Source: Panicum virgatum (taxonomy: Eukaryota; Streptophyta; Magnoliopsida; Poales; Poaceae). Taken from it: 64,000 nt of DNA. Of this stretch, positions 34,501-44,903 are shown piece by piece. A program made the translations under genes and the position numbers. Position 1 is the stretch's first letter. Each line of letters starts with the position of its first letter. Location: positions 48,748,930 through 48,812,929 of the forward strand of contig NC_053148.1 in the NCBI RefSeq assembly GCF_016808335.1. The letters run 5' to 3'. The notes beneath the pieces are model-generated. The model was given only the letters and a program-made list of their open reading frames with translations. It ran no database searches and was not told the origin of the DNA.

Positions 34501-35354
34501 AAATGGAAAACATGGAGGTACTTTCCAATGTTAAGGCACGAGATAATGGTGAAGATTTGAAAGACATTGGGAGCTTATGGCAGCTGCGGAAGTTTGGTGT
34601 GGTTATCGAAGACAAGGAGACTCATCTTAATAGTTTGCTTGAGGTGATCAGTAACCTGCAGGAGTGCCTTCAATCTCTATCAATTACTCTTCTTCACACA
34701 ACCAAAAGCGAGCTGCATGATCTGCGGGAGTGCCTCCGATCAGTTGCATCATTCATTATTGATCTCGCAGACAAACACAGTGGCAGCGAGAAAAAATTTG
34801 AACCTCCAAAGCATCTAAAGAGTTTAAGCATTAGTGGAACCGCACGAACTGAACGACTTCTTCCTTTGTTGGCCAGAGGTGCCAATCCACCAAATGCCGA
34901 TGTGAAGCTGGAGCAACTCAACAAGGTAACTCTAAATAACACCTTGTTGATTGAGGACGACTGGGACGTCCTCGCCAAGCTGAAAATGTTAGGTTGGCTC
35001 AAGCTCCGAGACATTGGATGCACCGATGGTAGCCTAACCTTTAAGAAGAATGAATTCCTAAATCTCAGTTACTTTCATGTTGAGGGCACTTACAAGCAGA
35101 GTGATAGCTCCAAGCTGACCAAAATCACCTTTGACGATGGAGCCTCTCTTAATCTCAAGAAGATTGTTATATCACAAACCAGCATAGAGTCTATTTGTGG
35201 AATGGACAAACTTCCACAACTGAGGGAGTTCAATGGTGACATTGATTCTAATGGGCTGCAAGAAGTCATCGATACACTGAAGAACAAAAGACGTGATTTT
35301 GTTTCCAAACCCTATAACGCAGGAAGAAATCAGAGTCAAACAATGGGGGAGTAA
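31599..35354 (+). CDS. Atypical CC-NLR-like protein with degenerate nucleotide-binding domain and LRRs
   Basis: An intronless frame of 1251 codons. Residues 1 to about 140 form an Rx-type coiled coil (MAELTSGAVTTLLGIIRDE, then QVRAWMNQVRLLAQDCNN). Around 225-237, where the P-loop GxGGxGKTT should be, the protein reads APKKLEKDVLDVA, and no Walker A motif occurs anywhere. About 280-560 is a long Lys/Glu/Gln-rich insertion. A degenerate RNBS-B appears near 591 (IAGVMVMTRATNEE) without the kinase-2 Asp pair, GLPL is unrecognisable, and MHD is replaced by VHQ. The winged-helix region is well kept near 715-760 (LKFAYNDLPKESRSCLLYLA, IGRWVVEGLI). LRRs run from about 857 to 1215 (LSTLKVLDLDGCRIF, LKYLSLRGTDITKLPKEINK). 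A 27-bp tandem duplication at 33225-33278 repeats VDKI(T/K)YHF. NLRs normally detect pathogen effectors and switch via ATP/ADP binding. This one should not bind nucleotide, so a helper, decoy or decayed role is possible. Confidence 0.85.
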   Translation: MAELTSGAVTTLLGIIRDETLLLSSVRGDVQFIKQEMESMKSFLAHLGRTAPPGGEHDEQVRAWMNQVRLLAQDCNNCITTYRYYGDSDIHRARDGLRRYIWWLPWFVRKIAAQHDAAIRLRELKDQARDIGERRQRYGVEVPAKALMGLSISAAGSGSPPFTAPAPVPFDDVDDEAEQAVSSSEEAVHGARRAVLEARSLDDYFRGKLDDWMQDAKKDKNKTMSVAIMAPKKLEKDVLDVASAHFKRILVVDITKIREIFGFTGLLKPFDILYDVLHKLQRQEGTSAGGQSEVESSEGRSRRTRQQTVKNNINSGKLNVKLEIMTTVRLMKVEEQFEEIKSAIEQTKWEELEQELDHMKQYGGDALGIQSFDVLRHALCQLEHKSGAAASKQDQSKGGGDIFNQTVTMLKQHTERGGTEQPPSITLDESKYADILKSVFPKRSKDDQAKDQAISATTKQAAKATTIGTSTSLGDDQIREIIDKVKLEIRQEQQQEYRPLKEQPEGIRGDDIDRGKKIKEETKMKLKEIQRRVIHQLLIRWMVDKITYHFIVDKIKYHFNDDETLILMKKFHHQPVIQWEETIAALNLVGCIAGVMVMTRATNEERNYLLGKSYSYCYPPRESQSPQEPIDYSDVGQYYDKVLQLASQHKEEEDNYNPLIFRDILVQCQPYDEKFWMEIFAHALYSNPMMSNGELRKLHSSLKASPKSSASVAMQMLKFAYNDLPKESRSCLLYLAIFPSEIKIRRSTLIGRWVVEGLITKEDWPTSVREANRCFDMLIDQYLVYPDDTGLTGKAKSCRVGVQVHQFITKVAKSQHIVETRLSHHLARHFSIFNDLRLRGSDTIDNFFKQLMKSEKSQLSTLKVLDLDGCRIFDKNPRYLKVVCNKLLLLKYLSLRGTDITKLPKEINKLHELEVLDIRQTKLHASATKRIVLLKLRRLLAGDKGTITNSNVGAEDFSSAWIPDKIGKMENMEVLSNVKARDNGEDLKDIGSLWQLRKFGVVIEDKETHLNSLLEVISNLQECLQSLSITLLHTTKSELHDLRECLRSVASFIIDLADKHSGSEKKFEPPKHLKSLSISGTARTERLLPLLARGANPPNADVKLEQLNKVTLNNTLLIEDDWDVLAKLKMLGWLKLRDIGCTDGSLTFKKNEFLNLSYFHVEGTYKQSDSSKLTKITFDDGASLNLKKIVISQTSIESICGMDKLPQLREFNGDIDSNGLQEVIDTLKNKRRDFVSKPYNAGRNQSQTMGE

Positions 35355-35792
35355 ACAGAAACGGACGACGATGCTGCAAGGTTCCCCCCTTCTGCTGGAA
35401 GGCCTGAGGCTGGGCTCGATCGAGGTGATTCTCGTTCCATCCATTCATCATCAGTACCTGCCACGGTTTGTGCTTTTATGTGGTCGTGGGATGTAAGACG
35501 ATTGTGTGATTGTGTGTTTCTGTTAGGTGCGCGTGCGCAAGAGTTAAACTCTATATGTATGTGTGTTTGTATGTATGTATGTATGTATGTATGTATCGAC
35601 TTTGTGTCGGAGTGCGTGGTTACTTATTCTGCATACATGTGTCGATGTATGCCAAACTTAGTGTCAATAACGGTTTGATCTGTGCTCACTGCCCGTTGGC
35701 CAGCTTTATGTATTTGTATGGTATGGCTTTCCACTAGACAATCATGCTGCATCCATGGTTTCATGTCATAAATGTGATGCTTTCATATTTCA
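35355..35792. other. NLR 3' flank with (GTAT)n microsatellite
   Basis: Non-coding. A (GTAT)n tract of about seven units spans roughly 35568-35597 within a longer TGTATGT-rich stretch. Confidence 0.85.
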
Positions 35793-36023
35793 GACCTTGT
35801 TTAGTTTGTGAAAATTTTTGGGTTTTGGTATTGTAGCATTTTCATTGTTATTTGGCACTTAATGTCTAATTATGAGCTAATTAGGTTTAAAAGATTCATC
35901 TCGTCGTTTATTGTTAAATTGTATAATTCGTTATTTTTTAACTGCATTTAACGCTCCATACATGTTTCTGTAGATTCGATGTGATAGGTACCGTTAAAAT
36001 TTTTTTGGAAACTAAATATGACC
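35793..36023. mobile_element. MITE with GACCTTGTTTAGTTT termini
   Basis: A 231-bp element. The left end is GACCTTGTTTAGTTTGTG and the right end, read on the minus strand, is GGTCATATTTAGTTT. The flanking trinucleotide TCA is present on both sides (35790-35792 and 36024-36026). The interior TAATTAGGTTTAAAAGATTC and the GTAGCATTTTC stretch belong to the same grass MITE superfamily as 1339-1672. Confidence 0.75.
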
Positions 36024-36439
36024 TCAGTACATCCAGTTTATCCAGACCAGACAACAAGAGCAGTAACTTCCTGCCAGCTACTCTGTGTTTCTGCTTATAC
36101 CTGCTGCGCTGCTCTGTTGTCGCTTCTGCTATACTCATCTCGGCTACAAAACAGAGCAATTCCTCCGTATTTTGATTGAGGGCTGGCTGAAATGTGACTC
36201 AGCTGGCCGAGTTGTTGCTTATTAGAGTGGCAGATTGATCCTCATCCATACTAAACAGCTCATTATAATTGCAGTTACAAACGACAAAATCATTCAGCCT
36301 GATTGGTGGACATTGAGGCAAAACGTGTTTTCAGAAGGATTCTGAAGATAAGAGAAGGGGCAGGTCCAGTAGTGTATTGTTACACAAACTATACTATGCT
36401 CTAAAGCTTTCAGTAGTTCGGTCTAAGAACCTACTATTG

Positions 36440-36760
36440 GTTGTTTAGCGGTATCTTTTAAAGTTGATACAAACCGTAGCAATGAGAGAACCGTAACTAA
36501 AGCAAGGTGCTAGTATACAGAAAACTCCACATGCTATTCCAGCCTGCAGAAAGTTCAGATTCAGGCTTCAGTTCAGGTTCAAGTTCAAGAAGTTACTATG
36601 TGTAGTTTAGCAACACCTTTTTAAAGTTGATACAAAACCGTAACAATGACGGAGCAATGTATAAGTTTTTAGCTTTTACCTGAACTGATGCAAGGTGCTA
36701 CTACAACGATATACTCCATTCTAGCCCTCGGAAAATTTAGGTTCAGCCTTCACTTGCAGA
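36440..36760. repeat. Diverged tandem duplication, about 165-bp period
   Basis: Two units (about 36440-36590 and 36600-36760) share GTTTAGC, TTTTAAAGTTGATACAAA, CCGTA(G/A)CAATGA, GCAAGGTGCTA and a TTCAG-rich end. No coding capacity. Confidence 0.6.
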
Positions 36761-36942
36761 GCGGGAGCATTGACAGCAGCAAACTTGCGAAGGTACTAGT
36801 ATTAATTTGAAGAAATTTGTCGCCGCAAGAGCGGAGAGCAACACTGATGAACATCGCGGAAGCGAAATCGAACTTCTGAACTTCTGTCAGAACAGTAGTC
36901 TGAACTTCTGAAGCTGTCCGTATTTCCAACCGTAGCAAATGC

Positions 36943-36976
36943 ATCGCACAAGTCAAGGAGCCTTGACTTGTGCGAT
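36943..36976. repeat. 34-bp palindrome with perfect 16-bp arms
   Basis: The arm ATCGCACAAGTCAAGG at 36943-36958 is followed by the 2-base spacer AG and its exact reverse complement at 36961-36976. It could form a cruciform or a transcribed hairpin. No gene adjoins it. Confidence 0.95.
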
Positions 36977-37223
36977 TATTGGCGGGTGCACCTCTAATTT
37001 GGATCGCGATAAATCACCGGAATATTGCACACGATTCAAATCAGGGGTGCGAAAGCCGCGGCCTCCCGCTGATCTGCGTCTCCCGCAGCCGCGACCAGGA
37101 TCCGGAGGCGCGAGCTGTTCGCCGTCTTCGAAGCCACGTAGCCAAGCTCGCGAGGCCGAGCATGCCGCGGGTGACGGCGCTGGCCGCTAGACGGCGACGA
37201 GGCCTCGCCCTGCGTTCCCGTGA

Positions 37224-37391
37224 GGCCGGTTTAAACCAGTATTAGTAGGAGTGTTATCGATATATTTATTAAAATTATAACATTCCTCTCATATTTCATG
37301 ACACTTTCTATCCTCTCTTTTTATAAAAACTTTGTTAAATCAGCAAATTTAATGCTCATGACACTACTATGACACTCCGCTGAGACTGGCC
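37224..37391. mobile_element. Tourist-like MITE (GGCCRGT ... ACTGGCC), degenerate
   Basis: The left end GGCCGGTTTAAACCAGT and right end TGACACTCCGCTGAGACTGGCC resemble the grass MITE family whose termini read GGCCAGTCTCA with GGAGTGTCAT inside. The right flank is TTA and the left TGA, so any TTA duplication has decayed. Confidence 0.55.
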
Positions 37392-37620
37392 TTAGAGGGG
37401 AGGACAGCCAGGGTGACGACTCAGGGTCCATAGAGTAGTGGGGCCTAAGATCTGGTATGTAGTAGATAGTAATACTTGGTCCAACTCGAAGTATACGAGC
37501 ATGCAATCAGGCACGTTGCCAGACGTGTAGATCTTCCAAACTTTCGCATGAATTACTTATATTGTTAGAATTTCTATATTTCTTTTAATTACCGTCTTAA
37601 ATGAAAAATAGATAGCCTAA

Positions 37621-37981
37621 GACCCTCCATAATGTGAGGCTTGAGTGGAAAAAAGAAAAGAGAGGATTGAGGTATTACTCTACACAAAGGCGATGCTCGT
37701 TTCAAGTGATGCCAAGAAAATGTGGAGTGGGGTAAGAATTTGTGCCAGTGCCAATTCTATTAAAAAATATTTTATTGTTCTTGTCAGCTCTCATCGCCAA
37801 TTTGTTTCAGATCTGAGAAGAGAAAAACTAAAAATAATGTTATTTTATGTGATGTGGGTTTCAAGCATATTTGATAGTTTCGTTGTCCATTCATCTATAC
37901 ACTGCAGCTCTGGAAGATCGATTTCTATTCATTCACTTCGAGACTTTTTTTTTCCAAATCATTACAATATTATGGAGGACC
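37621..37981. mobile_element. Tourist-like MITE with TAA target duplication
   Basis: A 361-bp element. The left end is GACCCTCCATAATGTGAGG and the right end, read on the minus strand, is GGTCCTCCATAATATTG. TAA flanks both sides (37618-37620 and 37982-37984), the typical PIF/Harbinger target. It has no open frame of interest. Confidence 0.8.
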
Positions 37982-38281
37982 TAAAAAAGCTTATAGTGTC
38001 TGGCTCGCCCTATGATCCTTGAAAACCACGAGCCGGCGCTGCGTTCCCGGCCAAGCAGACCTTGTTCGAGGCCTCCGCGCGTCGTTCCGCAGGCCCTGCT
38101 GCCTCCGTGTTACTATTTTTTTAGATTAAGAAAAAGTTACACCCTTGAAAATTCAAGACGAACATCTACAGTCCAGGTCTTACAATACAAATCCAGCATT
38201 TAAGCTGTTAGTACACACTCAACAACGAAAAGAACACCGACTCCAGACACAGCACACGCTGCCAGATACGGTTCAACTTCT

Positions 38282-38582
38282 ATGTTGCTGCTGCTCTGTT
38301 GGATGGAACCGTGTTCTGTTTCTGCATTGGGGTTGACAAACTGTTTATAGTAGTTGTTGAGCGTGGCAGCTGCTCTGTTTCTGCAATGAGGTTGGAGGTG
38401 GCCAGGTGGGTCTCAAGGAAAACCTTGAAGATGGCAGGCAGCGCCATCCCGCTGGGGCTGCGCAGTTGCTGTCTCTCTTGAAGTCTTGATGGCAGCCATC
38501 CGAGTCAACAGGCTCTAGGGGTCCTGTTGATAGCACGGCGTTCTGGAGAAACGGAAGACTGCTACTACCAGCAAGTGATGAC
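38282..38582. repeat. Second copy of the ~300-bp dispersed repeat
   Basis: Shares GCTGCTCTGTTGGATGGAAC, GTTGACAAACTG, GTGGCCAGGTGGGTCTCAAG, GCGCCATCCCGCT and CTGTTGATAGCACG in order with 24316-24606, same orientation. Its class is unknown. The 13.7 kb separation and imperfect identity point to an old dispersed family. Confidence 0.75.
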
Positions 38583-41060
38583 AGTTCACCGGCGTGTCGC
38601 CGTAGAGTGAGGAGATGGGCTGCTGCGGGGAAATTGCGCTTCGTCATTGATGATGAGATGGAGAGTCCTGGCTTCCAGACGGCCGGTGTCCCGAAACCTT
38701 GTCTTGCTTTGGACAGTGATTGTTGTGGGATATTTCGAGTCAGGAATGCTCAGCTTGTTCGGTTGCACTGAATCCAGCAGGCTGCTGGCTGATTCCCAGC
38801 CGCTCGGCCGGCTGAATAGGTTCTGCTTGGCACGGGATGCCATGGCGCCGGTCACCAGAGAAACAGTTGAGCTGAGTGGAAACAGGCGGCCGCGGCTGGC
38901 GATGGCTGGAGCTGGCTGGCCAGCCAGCTGCCAGCCAATGTTTCTAGAAATAATGGTCGTGTAAACCCAGCCAGCTGCCTGCTGGCGGCTGCAGGGATGC
39001 CTCTCCTGCAGCCCCTCCAGCACACAAGCAGCCGAACGGTTTCTCATCTACTACAGTGTCATTCAGAGTCCAGAGACCCAGCCATTGGTTCAAGACTTGC
39101 AGTCCTTCTAGAATCTGGACTAGGCTTTCAGACCCACAGGCCACAGGCCGCAGGACAGGACCGGGCATAGAGAGTTGGCCTTACCTTAGCAACTGTAACC
39201 GTGTGCCCGCTGCTTTCGCCCACTACCAAGGACCAAGGCGCCTTTTTTTCCCCCCTTAAATAAAACAAACTAAAATTTTCTTCCGCTTTTGGCGGCGGTT
39301 GCCATTGCAAAAGTAGAGTGTCAAATGATGGTGGTTCAGCTAAACTTTTGGTCATGTTGCTCAAAGTCATAGAGCGAGCTGCCAGTGCTCTCAATCATAA
39401 GCATCTCTTCTCTTGACAGTCGCTATATCTCTTGACAATCTATACCTTCCGTTAATAATATGTGCCTGACGCCGCCCTGCGTGCTCATACTGTCATATTA
39501 ATTCATTCTATAACAAAAATACATTATCCGATCTCATTAATAATATGTTCTCAGGTAATTCTAAAAATTACCTAAGAACAAAATTCACTATTTTAGCCTT
39601 ACTATGTATAAAAATAAAGGGAGGACAACAGTTGTCTGACGATAAGTGATCTTATGGTTCGTCTTGGAAAAAAATCAATTATCTTTTCATTTAGTCTACA
39701 CATGCAAATTAATAGGATCACATATTCTTGATCTGTATGCCATTTACGCAAAAAAAAAAATACAAGACACATCGATATGTGGATGAGAAATCGGAAAGAT
39801 GCTAATCACACCGGGCTCGCTTGTCAGAGACCGAGTGAGCGATGCTAATCACACCGATTTAATTATCTTAGAGTTCTAGTTTTTATGTAATAACTTTAAA
39901 CTGCTTCTCCTTAAATGATATGGCAGCGCTCCAACTTTTTATTTAAAATAAAATAAAAAGGGTGGGTGAGAAAAGATTTCAGGGAGGATTTTTAATGAAT
40001 CTTTTTGGAAAAATAAGTTAAATCATCCGTTAAATTGTAAAATACATGTGAAATCATAGAAACCATGATAAAAATGTATTTCAGAGATTGTTCGGTCTGA
40101 ATTAAGATGCATGCCAAAGTCAAGTGCCCAATCTAAAGACTCCCCGTATGAATCCGATTGGCACCAAATGTGTGAAGCTCAGAAGAGAGGGCGACTTCGT
40201 GGTGATCGTCAGAGGCAGGCCCCGTCCAAGACGCAGCAATCTTTACCGTGTCCATCGGAGACTGTTCAGTACCTGTCACCGTTCCAAAGAAACATCTGCA
40301 GGCTGCAGCTCACTGCCCGTACGGTACCTCCCATCCAGCAGCCACGCTCCAGCCCCAGGCGGGCTGGAGGCATATCCGGTGCAATCACCGAATTGGTGAA
40401 AGCACCGTGAAAGCAAACTAAAAAGATCTTCAAAAAATTCTGAAAAAAATCATGAATGTACATCTCGGTCTACCCCATCTGCATATAAAATTTCATGATC
40501 AAATTCATCTTACTCTAACAGTTACAAAAAAGACAAATTTGGACTGCATTTGAACGTTAGACAAATTTGGACTGCATTTGAACGTTAATGATTGTCAGAA
40601 AATTTGTCGGCTTCCCAGTCGCCACCGGGCTGGCTAGTCGGCTTCCCAGTCGCCACCGGGCCGGAGCAGTGGAGCACCACCGCGCATCCGCCACCGGGCC
40701 GGCCGGAGCACCGCGCCAAGATAAAGACTGAGGTTTCTTTTCCTCTCCCCCGGTTCCATTCAAAAGGCAGCCCCTTGCTTGGCTGGTGCCTTCTCGCTGC
40801 CCGCCGCCAACCTCCACCTCCACCTCCACTTCCAGAAGCAGAGAGGGCCACCGCGAGAGATCTCACGATCCCCACCCACCACCTCGTCCTCGTTATAGCG
40901 GCTCGTACCCGCGTACGGACTCCCACTCGAACCCGAAGGCCGAGACCCGTAGCTAGCCGCGCCACCCCCGCACCGCACCGGACGGACCCAATCCGGGGAC
41001 GCCACGCTCGCCGCGCGCCGCCACCTCGAATCAGTTGCTGCGTGCGAGGTGTGTTAGCCC
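38583..41060. other. Intergenic DNA upstream of the GT64 gene, with two short tandem duplications
   Basis: A moderately GC-rich stretch (38600-39250) has short open frames on both strands but no recognisable domain. 39260-40090 is AT-rich and unannotated. A 28-bp unit beginning GACAAATTTGGACTGC is duplicated at 40532-40559 and 40560-40587. A 31-bp unit beginning GTCGGCTTCCCAGTCGCC occurs at 40606 and 40637. The GC-rich DNA from 40650 to 41060 is probably promoter and 5' leader of the next gene. An open frame of 390 codons across this leader is read-through of the GT64 first exons in another frame. Confidence 0.5.
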
Positions 41061-43204
41061 ATGCCCCGGATGACCAAGTTGCTGCTCCAGCTTCAGGCGG
41101 CGGCGGACAGGAGGCACGGCCACGGCGGCATCGGCCTCGGCCCGGGGCGCGGCCGCCGCCACACTCCCGCCGCCGGGAGATTCTCCCCGGCATGCCTTGC
41201 CCTCTGCCTCCTCGCCGTCGCCGCGGCGGCCACCACGCTCGCGGTCGCGCTCACGCTGGACCGCCAAAGCCCCGTCCCCGCCGCCGCCGGCCCCGGCGCC
41301 TCGCCGCGGTAAGCGTCCATTCCCGACCGCCGACCATTCCCCTGCTGCTCCCCACGCTTGCCACTCACGCCCTCCAACGCGGCTGCCCGCAGCGGCTTCT
41401 CGGTGGTGATCAACACGTGGCGGCGCCACGCGCTCCTGCAGAGGTCCGTCGCGCACTACGCCGCCTGCGCGGGCGTCGAGGCCGTCCACGTCGTGTGGAG
41501 CGAGCCGCGGCCGCCGCCGGAGCGCCTGCGCCGGGGCGTCCTCATCAACGGCACCCGCCGCGGCACCGTGCGGTTCGAGATCAACGAGGCCGACAGCCTC
41601 AACAACAGGTTCAGGCCCATCCGGGGGCTCCCCACGGACGCCGTCTTCTCCGTCGACGACGACCTCATCGTCCCGTGCTCCACGCTGCGCTTCGCCTTCG
41701 ACGTGTGGCAGAGCGCGCCATCTGCCATGGTGGGCTTTGTGCCCCGGATGCACTGGCTTGCTGACCCGGTAATAATCATGCAATTCGTAACAATCATACT
41801 GGATTTGTTTGATTGGATTGGGTCATTGGGAGTAGGAGTGCTCTACATTCGAAATTGATTTTTTTTGTTTCACGCATAATTAAATATATTTGAATTTTGC
41901 ATTCAAAATTAGGAGTAGGAGTATGTTGAATTTCTTATTTGGAGCTGTTGCTTGTGCAGAGAGGCAGTACAAAGGAATACCGATATGGAAGCTGGTGGTC
42001 AGTTTGGTGGACAGGGACATACAGCATGGTTCTTTCCAAAGCGAGTTTCTTCCACAGGCAGTACTTGGATCTGTATACAAACAGAATGCTACCGTCAATT
42101 CGCAAATATGTGACTGAAAATAGGTGCACTTCCTATCTTACAGCTTCATCATTTTTGATAAAAAAATTGCTTTCAGCTACATTATGGTGTTGTCTATGAT
42201 TGGATTATGTACTACTCAATGGATCTAATCTTTTTGGTACGCTAACACTTGGCAGGAATTGTGAGGATATTGCAATGTCTTTTCTTATTGCAAATCATAC
42301 TGGAGCTCCACCAATATGGGTACAAGGTGAGTGAGCACCCTTCTGGATAAGTGAAGTTCTTGCGCATCATCTGTCCTATTTTGAGAAACTCATACACACT
42401 AATTTAGTTCAATTAGTTCACTTGCTGCATCGAGAAATTTCATGTTTTGGGTATGGGTTTCACTCAATGGCAGCATGACGACTTCTGATAGCACCAATAG
42501 TCAAAATATCTATAGATAGTCTGTGTTCGTCTTTTTGTTTGCCCCTGCAGCTTGGGACCTTGTCCCTTGTTTAGACGCATAGGGTGATAGGGATCATAAC
42601 CTTCCATGCTCTTGCACTTACAACTAGGAGAGCTATGCAATTTTTATGTCGTTTGGCCACATGGGTCGTTACCTGGCTGTGTTGAAACCTAACAATGGAT
42701 CAAACCACTTTCAGTTTAATAATTTCCTGAACCACCTAGCCTTCTAGCGTGGACTGGTAAAGCAGCAAGTTGCTGTAACTTGTCTGAAACTTTCACTGGA
42801 GTCTTTCTGCTCGGCCGTTACTCATAGTGTTACTTGAACTGGGAAGAACTTTGCATAATAATCTGTTGAAAGAAACCGAAAAGGATTGGTTTGGCATCAA
42901 TATAGAAACACAAAGTAGCTAGCCACAGAAACATAAGAGGACATGTGCATACTGAGATGGCTCATATGCTATCCTGCCTGTTATTGGTCTCATCAGGACT
43001 CAGGAGCCTCTTGCTCACATTCGTGCCCTTGTTATTACGACAGGAAGGATATTTGAGATTGGATCGAGCGGCATCAGCAGTTTGAAGGGCCATGGTTTGC
43101 AGAGATCCAGATGCCTCAACACATTTGCTGCCATGTATGGCCATATGCCTCTTGTAGCCACCACAGTCAAGGCTGTCGACAGCCGCAGGAGCTGGTTCTG
43201 GTGA
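41061..43204 (+). CDS. GT64 family glycosyltransferase (GMT1/EPC1-related)
   Basis: A type II Golgi membrane glycosyltransferase of the exostosin-related GT64 family. Arabidopsis members transfer mannose or GlcNAc to glycosyl inositol phosphorylceramides. Five exons join in frame: 41061-41308, 41393-41768, 41960-42123, 42256-42326 and 43044-43204, encoding about 339 residues, the usual size of the short plant GT64 proteins. A cytosolic stretch rich in Arg, His and Gly precedes a signal anchor (about 40-64, CLALCLLAVAAAATTLAVAL). The catalytic domain starts FSVVINTWRRHALLQRSV. The metal-binding DDD is at residues 171-173 (AVFSVDDDLIVPC), followed by GFVPRMHWL, GSWWSVWWTGTYSMVLSKA and NCEDIAMSFL, whose ED pair is conserved in exostosin-type enzymes. 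Intron 4 is about 720 bp. The specific donor sugar cannot be told from sequence alone. Confidence 0.9.
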
Positions 43205-43769
43205 CATGCCTCTTGTTTGACCCTGTTATCTCCTTTTTGTTTCATTTTTAATTTTCCTTAGGTGCTGCCTAGCAATATTACAAGGCTAGCGTGTTTGTGC
43301 ATAATTCATCAGCACCTAAGAACACAGGTTGGAATGTTGGATTGTACACATTGAATGTAAATCATAGTGACCATATTCAAATTCACATTATCAGTTACTA
43401 ATATCTAGTAATCTTTGTGAAAGGAAGGAGATTGTTCATGGTCATGGATGTGACAGTAATTAGTTTACTGCTTTTTTTTTCTGGAGGTGTTCAGTTCGAT
43501 TATGTTGTGCCGCGGGCAACTGGCAAGAGCCTGTTCCTCTGTTCAGTGCTTACCACAAGACTAACCAAGTAACCAAGCTAACTCATGTGTGGTTGTGACG
43601 GCCGAAGGAAGATAGCGAGGATAAGGGCACTCTTCCATTGGGCCAGCGTTGCATGTTTCCTTCGTGTTCTGTCCCCAACCTCTAGTACCTGCTTCTTCCT
43701 TTCCTCTTCCTCTTGCTGCTGCTGCTTCCTGGGGGAGAACAAGAAGAGGTTCTCTTGACACGATCGCCA

Positions 43770-44903
43770 ATGGTGGCCATTGCTACCGAGGCATGGTCGC
43801 TCGCCGGATGTGGCGCGGCGTCGAAGGCGGCGGCGGCGCAGGAGTTGCCGGTGCAGCAGCTCCCTCCTGCGGCAGCAAACAGGACCAAGAAAGCCGTGTC
43901 GCTCAGAGGCGTCAGCAGCGGCGGCGGAGGCCAGGACCGGCGTGAGGCCGTCGTCGTCGGCCGGCGGAGCGGCCTGGCGTCGTGCGTGCTCGCCGCCCTC
44001 GCGGCCTCGTTCTCCCCGCTCGCCGCCGACCGCCCCGCGCGGGCCATGGTTCTTGAGGCCGACGAAGACATCGAGCTGCTGGAGCGCGTGAAGGAGGACA
44101 GGAAGAAGCGGCTGCAGAAGCAAGGGGTCATCAGCTCCTCAGGCACCGAGACTGGTCTGTCACTGAGACTACTTGCCCTTGTCTCATGAAGTCGAACTAA
44201 ACTTTTTGTTCCTGAAAAAGAGAGAACAATTCTCCGGATCTTTGCAGTAGCAGTAATGCTGTAGTTTGACTAGAAACCACAGGGTATTTGCAGGACCTCA
44301 TCTACAAGTTGAGCAAAGTTGGGCAGGCCATTGACAAGGACGATCTCCCAGCCGCAAGCAGTTTCCTGGGTCCAAGCCCAGATACCCAGTGGGTGCAGAA
44401 CAGCAATGCAGCTTTCTCCAAGGTTACTCAGCCCATCCATCCTGATCCTGATTTGCTTCTCTCTTAATGGAGATTGCTGTTTCATTCTCTTCTCAACCTC
44501 TACATTTTCTTCACCTGTTTCGGTCGCTGTTTATCATACAGTTCAGCTCAAGCCCGGAGGAGAGAAGCATGGTTGATAGCTTCAACTCCTCCTTGGCCTC
44601 ACTGTTTACATCAGGTACATGAATTGCCGTATGATCTGTAGGTCTACTGCTAGATCTTTATCTGAACTTTTATTTCCTGAAACATACTTGAACAATCAGC
44701 TTCAAGGGATCCATGTTTTTTTGTGGCGGCATGATTCTTAAATGTAAAACCTTGAAATGAATCTGAAATGTCCCATGTATCCTCTCGTTGCAGTGAACAA
44801 GCTTGACGCTGAATCCTCCAAGTCGGCGTTTGTGTCGTCTGCGACAGCGTTGGAGAAATGGATAGCGTTAGCCGGACTGAGTGGCCAGCTCAAAGGCTTC
44901 TGA
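43770..44903 (+). CDS. MPH2: Thylakoid lumenal 16.5 kDa protein (MPH2-like)
   Basis: In Arabidopsis this lumenal protein helps maintain photosystem II under high or fluctuating light. Four exons join in frame: 43770-44154, 44283-44422, 44542-44614 and 44794-44903, giving about 235 residues. The N-terminus is a bipartite targeting signal: an Ala/Ser/Gly-rich stromal transit part, then a twin-arginine GRRSGLASCVLAALAASF hydrophobic stretch and an ARA|MVLEAD thylakoid processing site near residue 92. The mature part begins DEDIELLERVKEDRKKRLQK and continues GYLQDLIYKLSKVGQAIDKD, SSPEERSMVDSFNSSLASLF and FVSSATALEKWIALAGLSGQ, ending LKGF. The RR pair suggests Tat-dependent import. The gene is complete and lies convergent to the next one. 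Confidence 0.9.

Noticed and set aside
38586..39047. Open frame of 153 codons on the minus strand
   Set aside because: No domain, no splice context, and it overlaps the dispersed repeat at 38282-38582.
40111..40410. Possible small basic protein of about 99 codons
   Set aside because: Two overlapping frames are equally open, neither has a known motif, and the surrounding DNA is repeat-rich.
40592..41764. Open frame of 390 codons on the plus strand
   Set aside because: It reads through the leader, exon 1, intron 1 and exon 2 of the GT64 gene in a different frame. Composition is Pro/Arg-rich without motifs.
43578..44146. Open frames of 150-180 codons antisense to the MPH2-like first exon
   Set aside because: They are GC-driven shadows of a confidently identified exon on the plus strand.
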